This document shows, piece by piece, positions 45,203 through 50,136 of a stretch of 50,136 bases of DNA (position 1 is its first letter; every line of letters starts with the position of its first letter). The translations under genes and the position numbers were made by a program. The notes beneath the pieces were generated by a model that saw only the letters and a list, made by a program, of their open reading frames with translations, had not been told where the DNA came from and ran no database searches. Origin of the DNA: Bacteroidota bacterium (GTDB taxonomy: Bacteria > Bacteroidota > Bacteroidia > AKYH767-A > 2013-40CM-41-45). The stretch lies in assembly GCA_026391945.1 (NCBI GenBank), contig JAPLDA010000004.1, positions 1 to 50,136 of the forward strand, written 5' to 3'.

Positions 45203-46468
45203 TTAACGGAAGCATATTTTTCTAATCACCCGTTGTCCGTTGAGATACACTTTCAGAAAATAAATTCCCGCCGGAATATTTTCTTTGCTGATGATCATGT
45301 CAGACGCTTGGTTATTCATGATGGAACAGATTGCCCGGCCGGTAACGTCAAACAATTCCAGTTTCTGAATACGATACCGGTCCGAACGTATGGTGATGTT
45401 TTGTTCGGCCGGGTTGGGATAAACAAGAAGATCATTTTCGGCAGCAGCATTTTCAGCAACGGCGACATTGATGAATGTATTCGGCAGCGGATTCGGATCG
45501 GCTGGTGTACATCCCATGTATTGATACAGAAAATTGCTTACAAAACGGACGGTGGTATCCATGTATGCCGTACTTCCTGCATAAGGAACATGATCAGCTC
45601 CGTACCAGGTGTACATTTCATTCCATACGCCTACGCTGTTTGCATGATCATTTATCGAATAACTTCCATCCACTACCATGATCGGAAAAATATTGATGAT
45701 GTACAGCATGGCTGTTGCATAAGGCACCGTGTTGTCAATCGTTCCGTGCATGCTGCACAAAGGAATGTCGCCGGGAACCAGCCAGTTTTTATTTCCAAGT
45801 GCGCCGCATAAATTCACGACTGCATTTACGGTAGAAGAATAGCCGGGATTGCCGCTGTTGCCCTCCATGCCACCCAACACAGTAGTATCAATTGCAGATG
45901 GAAGTTCGGATGGTTGGTTGAGATACGCAAGATGAAGAGCCGTAAAGGCACCGGCAGAACTTCCTGCTGCAATCACCAGGTTCGAATCAATCCGGTATGT
46001 GTTGGTTGAAGAAGCATCCTTCCTGAAAAATCGAATCGAGGCTTTCATGTCCTGCACGGCCCGGTACACGGCCTGTGTTGCAGAGGTTTGGTTGGCGCCG
46101 TTCATCCCTGTCCGGTAATTAATCGAAGCGCAAACATATCCGCGTTTTGCAAAATGATTACACAACGAAGTAACATCCGGGTCATTTTTTGATCCGCCCA
46201 GGAAACTTCCGCCATGCGCCCATACGATCAGAGGCCTCATGGAAGCTGTGTCGCCTGTAGGTTCGTAGATGTCCATGGTCAAGACAACATTGGCTCCTGA
46301 ATAATCCGTGTTGGAACCAAACGAAGTGTCACTGGTGATGGTGACGCCGGAAAAAATCTCCTGGTCATATCGTGCGGAGCCGCAATAGCCCGTAACGATC
46401 TGCGAATAGCCCTGAACATGGCTAAGCAAAAAGAAACATGCGAAGAGTTTTTGTATCGTTGTTTTCAT
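45203..46468 (-). CDS. Secreted alpha/beta hydrolase with T9SS sorting domain
   Basis: 421-residue exported esterase-like enzyme. Signal peptide MKTTIQKLFACFFLLSHVQG; HGG oxyanion-hole motif (VWAHGGSFLGG); nucleophile elbow GSSAG with S171; D245 (HGTIDNTVPY) and H293 (GADHVPY) complete a plausible triad. The C-terminal 75 or so residues are a type A T9SS sorting domain (VYPNPAEQNITI ... DVTGR ... PAGIYFLKVYLNGQ). ATG at 46468 is preferred to one eight codons upstream, as it starts the signal peptide directly. Closest relatives by motif are carboxylesterase or BD-FAE-type enzymes. Substrate unknown. Confidence 0.87.
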   Translation of the reverse strand: MKTTIQKLFACFFLLSHVQGYSQIVTGYCGSARYDQEIFSGVTITSDTSFGSNTDYSGANVVLTMDIYEPTGDTASMRPLIVWAHGGSFLGGSKNDPDVTSLCNHFAKRGYVCASINYRTGMNGANQTSATQAVYRAVQDMKASIRFFRKDASSTNTYRIDSNLVIAAGSSAGAFTALHLAYLNQPSELPSAIDTTVLGGMEGNSGNPGYSSTVNAVVNLCGALGNKNWLVPGDIPLCSMHGTIDNTVPYATAMLYIINIFPIMVVDGSYSINDHANSVGVWNEMYTWYGADHVPYAGSTAYMDTTVRFVSNFLYQYMGCTPADPNPLPNTFINVAVAENAAAENDLLVYPNPAEQNITIRSDRYRIQKLELFDVTGRAICSIMNNQASDMIISKENIPAGIYFLKVYLNGQRVIRKICFR

Positions 46469-46592
46469 CCGATCGGTTTTAAGTAGTTTCAATGACCTGC
46501 AAGTAATAAAAACTTTTGATACATCAAATGAATTACGCTGTAGCAGAGCGACGGAGTTAACCCCTCGTTGCCCGGGACAGGTTCGACGAAAT

Positions 46593-46629
46593 GATTTCAG
46601 TGTATCCGATAAGGCGGGTTTCTGAAATC
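46593..46629. other. Inverted repeat in the gap between the two hydrolases
   Basis: GATTTCAG (46593-46600) and CTGAAATC (46622-46629) pair perfectly across a 21-base loop, beside the terminator. The rest of the 221-base gap 46469-46689 shows no gene or clear promoter. Confidence 0.4.
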
Positions 46630-46641
46630 GGTCATTAATGA

Positions 46642-46668
46642 AAAAGCCGCCTTTGCGGGGCGGCTTTT
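46642..46668 (-). terminator. Rho-independent terminator after the upstream hydrolase
   Basis: AAAAGCCGCC/GGCGGCTTTT perfect 10-bp stem with a 7-base loop. On the minus strand the stem ends in TTTTT, as expected for termination after the gene that stops at 46690. It is the clearest terminator in the window. Confidence 0.85.
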
Positions 46669-46689
46669 CAAATCATATAGCAAGCGGTA

Positions 46690-48249
46690 TTAATTCACCG
46701 TAATTTTTCTGATGACTTCGCCTTTGTCGAAACCGATCTTTAACAGGTAAACACCTGCATCGAGTGATTTGGTATCTACGCGGTACGAAACACTTTTTAT
46801 GTTCTTCGCATCATAAATAGTTCTTCCTGTGATGTCATATACATTCACATACTGAATCGGGTTGGAATAATCCGACACGCCGATCTGGAAATAGTCGGAA
46901 GCGGGATTTGGAAACACATTCACCAGGCTATTCAACTGCGAAGTATTTTGAATTCCTGTCACCAGTTGCATCGCAGATGCAATTCTCGGGTTGAGATAGC
47001 CCATGATCGTATCAACGTATGCATGACCTTTTGCGCTGCTCATGTCGGGATTGGTTCCAAGAGAATTATACCAAACAGTATCGGCATGTCCCTGGGTAAA
47101 TCCAAGACCAAACATCATCGTTTGAAAACAGGTTGTTGAGTCATACCATTCCCAAGGACCGGCTTGGCCTGAAGCAAATGGTGGTGGTGGCAAAATAAAT
47201 GGGCACAATCCGTCATATCCGCCATTTACCTGGTTGGCTCTTGTTGTAAACGGATCTGTCCAGGCGTTGGTTTGAAACGGCATGTTGTTCTGAAGAGAAT
47301 CCGCCCTGCGAACGATCGTATAACTTCCGCTTACATCCACCACAAAATCACCGGTAACAGGAACGATAACGGGACCATCAGCGTAAGGCGCAAACGGATC
47401 ATTCACTACATGAAAACATACCATCGGAACATTGCCGCTTACCAGCCATGAACTATCGCCCAATGCACCGCCCATGTTAAATGCAAAATTGATTGCATTG
47501 CTTACGCCGGGAGTGTTCGTGGCAATGTTATATCCTGTGGTTCCGCCATAGCCGTCAAAATCACCCCAGATGGCCTGGTTGATATAAGATTGCCCGGCAG
47601 TAAATCCATAAGATGCATTTGACGTTGCCGCTAAAAACTTGGGAAGAGAAATCTGAGCCGGATTATTCAGCGTGGCATATGCGAGCGCTATGTATCCGCC
47701 TGTGCCTGCACCTCCGAGAATAAATTCATTCGGATTGATGTGATACGTGTTTGCATTGTTTGCATCGTTTCTGAAATAACGAACACAGGCTTTTGCATCC
47801 TGGATGGCGCGGTAAACCGCCTGCAATAAACTGCCTGTGCGGATATCCTGCCCTGCTGCTCCAAGTGCCGTCGGGTTCCATCCCAGACGGTAATCCATTG
47901 CGATGGCGGTGTAACCCCTTCTTGCAAATTGTCTGCACATTTCAGTAATGGTGCTGTCTGTTTTAATGCCGGTGGTCTGACCATTGTAAAAAATAGGAAT
48001 AAAACTTCCAGTGTGCAGCACAATGATAGCAGGCCGTGCACTCATGGTATCACCAACCGGTTCGTACACATCCGCTTTTAAATTTACGGTTACAGGAGAG
48101 CCGGTAAGAAACTGTACGTTCTGGCCAAAGATGACGTTAGAAGTTACGGTCGTTGAAGAAAACACTTCCGTGAGGAACCGCTGTGCAAATACATGGGAAG
48201 AAAAACTCAGGAGCGTAAAGAAACATAATACGTGTAATAGTTTTTTCAT
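46690..48249 (-). CDS. Alpha/beta hydrolase-like T9SS-sorted protein lacking the catalytic serine
   Basis: 519-residue paralogue of the preceding gene product, with signal peptide, the same fold motifs and the same T9SS C-terminal domain (VFPNPASDYFQI ... YDITGR ... AGVYLLKIGFDKG). At the nucleophile elbow GSSAG of the paralogue this protein reads GAGTG, so Ser171 is replaced by Gly182; the HGG motif reads HTG. An Asp remains (VNDPFAPY). A Pro-rich insert of about 60 residues is unique to it. It may be a non-catalytic, binding-only relative. Transcription starts at the promoter 48280-48310. Confidence 0.85.
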   Translation of the reverse strand: MKKLLHVLCFFTLLSFSSHVFAQRFLTEVFSSTTVTSNVIFGQNVQFLTGSPVTVNLKADVYEPVGDTMSARPAIIVLHTGSFIPIFYNGQTTGIKTDSTITEMCRQFARRGYTAIAMDYRLGWNPTALGAAGQDIRTGSLLQAVYRAIQDAKACVRYFRNDANNANTYHINPNEFILGGAGTGGYIALAYATLNNPAQISLPKFLAATSNASYGFTAGQSYINQAIWGDFDGYGGTTGYNIATNTPGVSNAINFAFNMGGALGDSSWLVSGNVPMVCFHVVNDPFAPYADGPVIVPVTGDFVVDVSGSYTIVRRADSLQNNMPFQTNAWTDPFTTRANQVNGGYDGLCPFILPPPPFASGQAGPWEWYDSTTCFQTMMFGLGFTQGHADTVWYNSLGTNPDMSSAKGHAYVDTIMGYLNPRIASAMQLVTGIQNTSQLNSLVNVFPNPASDYFQIGVSDYSNPIQYVNVYDITGRTIYDAKNIKSVSYRVDTKSLDAGVYLLKIGFDKGEVIRKITVN

Positions 48250-48279
48250 GATGATTGGATTTTGTGGTTAGACATTATG

Positions 48280-48310
48280 CAAACTTACCTTTATTCCCAA
48301 CAAGAACAAA
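48280..48310 (-). promoter_or_regulatory. Bacteroidota-type promoter for the GAGTG hydrolase gene
   Basis: On the minus strand TTTG (48310-48307), 19 bases, then TAAGTTTG (48287-48280), a full match to the consensus. Leader of about 25 bases to the ATG at 48249. Confidence 0.65.
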
Positions 48311-48351
48311 TGAAATAAAAAAGGCCGGAAAAAAGTTTTTAACCAATGGGA

Positions 48352-50136
48352 TTACTTGTCCAATTCAACCAAAACAGAAAAATAAGCAAGCCTGCCAACC
48401 GTTGGCCCGCCATAAACGGTAAATTTTTGGTTATCGAGAACATTGGATGCTCCCAACTTCAACGTCGTGAAAATTTTAGGAATGTGATAACTGACCTGTG
48501 CATCCAGAGTATTGTACGACGGAACATATCCTGTAAACTGCGGCGACCCTTCAAAATTAAATCCTTCCACCCATTTGAAGTTGATGCCAAATCCGAAATT
48601 ACGAATATGAATGGTATTGAATAAATAGGCATCAATATCCCTTCCGGTAATTCCGACATTAAATTTATTCTCCGGCGTGTTGTAAGCGGGAATCAATGGA
48701 TCAACGGAGCCGCCGCGGTCAAGTAAATTGTAGGAATAATTTCCGTTGATGGTAAAAAACTTTTTGAAAAAATAACTCAATCCAATAGAGAAACCCCTGG
48801 TCGTTACGATGTCTTCTGAATTGGTGGCCACACGATAAATTTTCTGGGGGAGTATAAAGTTCACCGCCGGTTCATAGGTATACGTTGCACCGATTTTATA
48901 CCCGATGAAATTCCTGTACCAGCTATAATAACCAACGAGGTCGAGATAGAGGTTATTAAACAGTGTTGCACGATATCCCAATTCAATCGTCTTCACTTCT
49001 TCCGGCTGAATGGGTTTCACGTTGAAGTAAACGAGGGAATCACGCGTACCGTAGTTCATCGCAGTCAGCAGGCTTGGAACAGTCACCAATGAATCAAATC
49101 CATGAAGGTTTCCCACGAGCATAATGAGCGGGCTTACCCGGTAAAACAAATACTGGTCGGCCAGCGTCGGATTCCTGATGGCCGATGAAAATGAAACGCG
49201 GACAATTTGTTTCGTGTTGAATGAATACACCGCACTTAATGCAGGAGAGAATAAATATTTAAAGTTTTCATTTTTATCCAGGCGTGCAGAAAGGTTCAGC
49301 TTCAGTTTTTCGTTCAGCACTTTTTTTTCCAGGCCGGTGTAAACACCAAATTCTTTGTTTCGAATCGTCACATTACCTGTGTCCTGGAAAATCGTTCCTC
49401 TTGAATCGGGAACATATTGCCGAAAGTTTCCCCCAAAAACAATGTCAGCCACCGGTGTATTAAACTTGTATTCTCCCTGTACATGATACAATGCTGACTT
49501 ATCATAAAACCGTGAGCCCCCTTCGGTAAAAAGTTTTGTCGTCACCGAATGAAAGGCTGAATCAAACGCCGATGTACCCGGTGTAAAAAATGCATACTGC
49601 CCTGCAGCGCCGATGTGGTTGTCGGCATAATTTTGCGCCACACTATGATACAAATACATCGAGTCGGGATAATGAGCCAGCAGCCAGGGGTTGATGGAAT
49701 TCAGATAATCCGTGTACGACGGGTATTGGCTGGCGACATACTGCGGGTAGCCTGGAAAATGATGGATGAGATTTGAATAATGAATGTTCCAGTAATTGTT
49801 ATAATCCTGCGACCATTTGTCATCCGGTTTTGCCGACTGCTGCAACTTGAGTGCGGTGAAATACCCGTCATACGATTTCCCTGCATCTTCATTGGTGGCA
49901 TAGGCACGAATGAAATATTTATTTTCTTTTTTTAATTCAATCCTGTTCTGAAAAAATAAAATGTCCTTCAGGCTGTACCGGTTGTCGCCCTGGTAAACGG
50001 TGGTTCCTGTACCGAAGTTAGAGGCGAGAATGACCTCCACGTCCTTTTTGATTTTGTAATGAAAGGCTGCGCCGAGTTTCAGGTTACGTGTATTGTAATC
50101 AACCAGATCTTTTTCCAGGTAGCCGGTCCGGTACCA
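48352..50136 (-). CDS. TonB-dependent receptor, C-terminal part (runs off the window)
   Basis: The frame remains open from the window edge at 50136, so the start, signal peptide and plug lie outside. About 594 residues of beta-barrel are visible, with strands such as NTRNLKLGAAFHYKI, RVSFSSAIRNPTLADQY (a segment strongly typical of these receptors), KTIELGYRATLFNNLYLDL and the ending VGRLAYFSVLVELDK. Internal GTG or ATG codons exist but no start signal supports them. It lies upstream of the hydrolase pair with its own end 103 bases before the next gene, which has a separate promoter. Confidence 0.85.
   Translation of the reverse strand, partial: WYRTGYLEKDLVDYNTRNLKLGAAFHYKIKKDVEVILASNFGTGTTVYQGDNRYSLKDILFFQNRIELKKENKYFIRAYATNEDAGKSYDGYFTALKLQQSAKPDDKWSQDYNNYWNIHYSNLIHHFPGYPQYVASQYPSYTDYLNSINPWLLAHYPDSMYLYHSVAQNYADNHIGAAGQYAFFTPGTSAFDSAFHSVTTKLFTEGGSRFYDKSALYHVQGEYKFNTPVADIVFGGNFRQYVPDSRGTIFQDTGNVTIRNKEFGVYTGLEKKVLNEKLKLNLSARLDKNENFKYLFSPALSAVYSFNTKQIVRVSFSSAIRNPTLADQYLFYRVSPLIMLVGNLHGFDSLVTVPSLLTAMNYGTRDSLVYFNVKPIQPEEVKTIELGYRATLFNNLYLDLVGYYSWYRNFIGYKIGATYTYEPAVNFILPQKIYRVATNSEDIVTTRGFSIGLSYFFKKFFTINGNYSYNLLDRGGSVDPLIPAYNTPENKFNVGITGRDIDAYLFNTIHIRNFGFGINFKWVEGFNFEGSPQFTGYVPSYNTLDAQVSYHIPKIFTTLKLGASNVLDNQKFTVYGGPTVGRLAYFSVLVELDK

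Overview
The window is a piece of a chromosome from a member of the Bacteroidota, most likely an environmental lineage near Chitinophagales/Sphingobacteriales. The phylum call rests on several independent signs: -7/-33 promoters of the TAnnTTTG / TTG type, two secreted hydrolases with type IX secretion (T9SS) C-terminal sorting domains, TonB-dependent receptors with a carboxypeptidase-regulatory-like N-terminus, a two-component sensor with Reg_prop/Y_Y_Y domains, a short molybdopterin-free NuoG, a one-domain glycogen synthase, and DUF4270 beside glmS. Base composition is moderate and fairly even. No rRNA, tRNA, CRISPR array, transposase or integrase was recognised. The lineage below phylum is inference.

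Layout. 1-3.5 kb: the 3' half of a complex I operon (nuoGHIJK) that stops after nuoK, followed by a repeat-bearing gap. 3.8-7.9 kb (minus): glgA-like synthase, DUF4270 lipoprotein and glmS read as an operon from a good promoter at 7918-7947. 8.1-12.3 kb (plus): panC, a flippase-like membrane protein, the heptose-1-phosphate adenylyltransferase domain protein and radA, with a repeat-rich gap before radA. 12.5-13.7 kb: a DUF1844 protein and a membrane-anchored coiled-coil protein from one promoter. 13.8-17 kb (minus): a frame-broken TonB-dependent receptor and a DUF922 protease-like protein. 17-20.3 kb: dprA, then a DUF1016 nuclease and a beta-barrel protein, each bounded by GTTAGC-containing sequence. 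20.3-25 kb (minus): a two-propeller sensor histidine kinase and a ten-repeat MORN protein.

25.2-36 kb is mostly housekeeping: an RND/MMPL exporter, rfbA, a sugar-nucleotide epimerase, asnS, dxs, comF, free methionine-sulfoxide reductase and an Ig-like lipoprotein. 36.3-38.9 kb is the most distinctive stretch: a hemerythrin, then a translationally coupled pair made of a predicted diheme-b membrane protein (two H-x13-H pairs) and a decaheme c-type cytochrome. Two divergent copies of one GC-rich repeat flank that pair. 38.9-40.8 kb (minus) holds a transaminase and an omega-amidase-like nitrilase, a known metabolic partnership. 41-44 kb (minus) is a compact phosphorelay: receiver, receiver-kinase-receiver hybrid, Hpt, and a receiver carrying its own transmembrane helix. 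pdxA follows on the plus strand. The last 5 kb (minus) holds two paralogous T9SS-sorted alpha/beta hydrolases, one apparently without its nucleophilic serine, and the 3' part of another TonB-dependent receptor that runs off the window.

Genes that plausibly act together: NuoGHIJK in NADH:quinone oxidoreductase; the b/c cytochrome pair in moving electrons from quinol or cytoplasm to the periplasm; the four phosphorelay proteins in one signalling chain; the transaminase and amidase in glutamine-dependent 2-oxo-acid amination.
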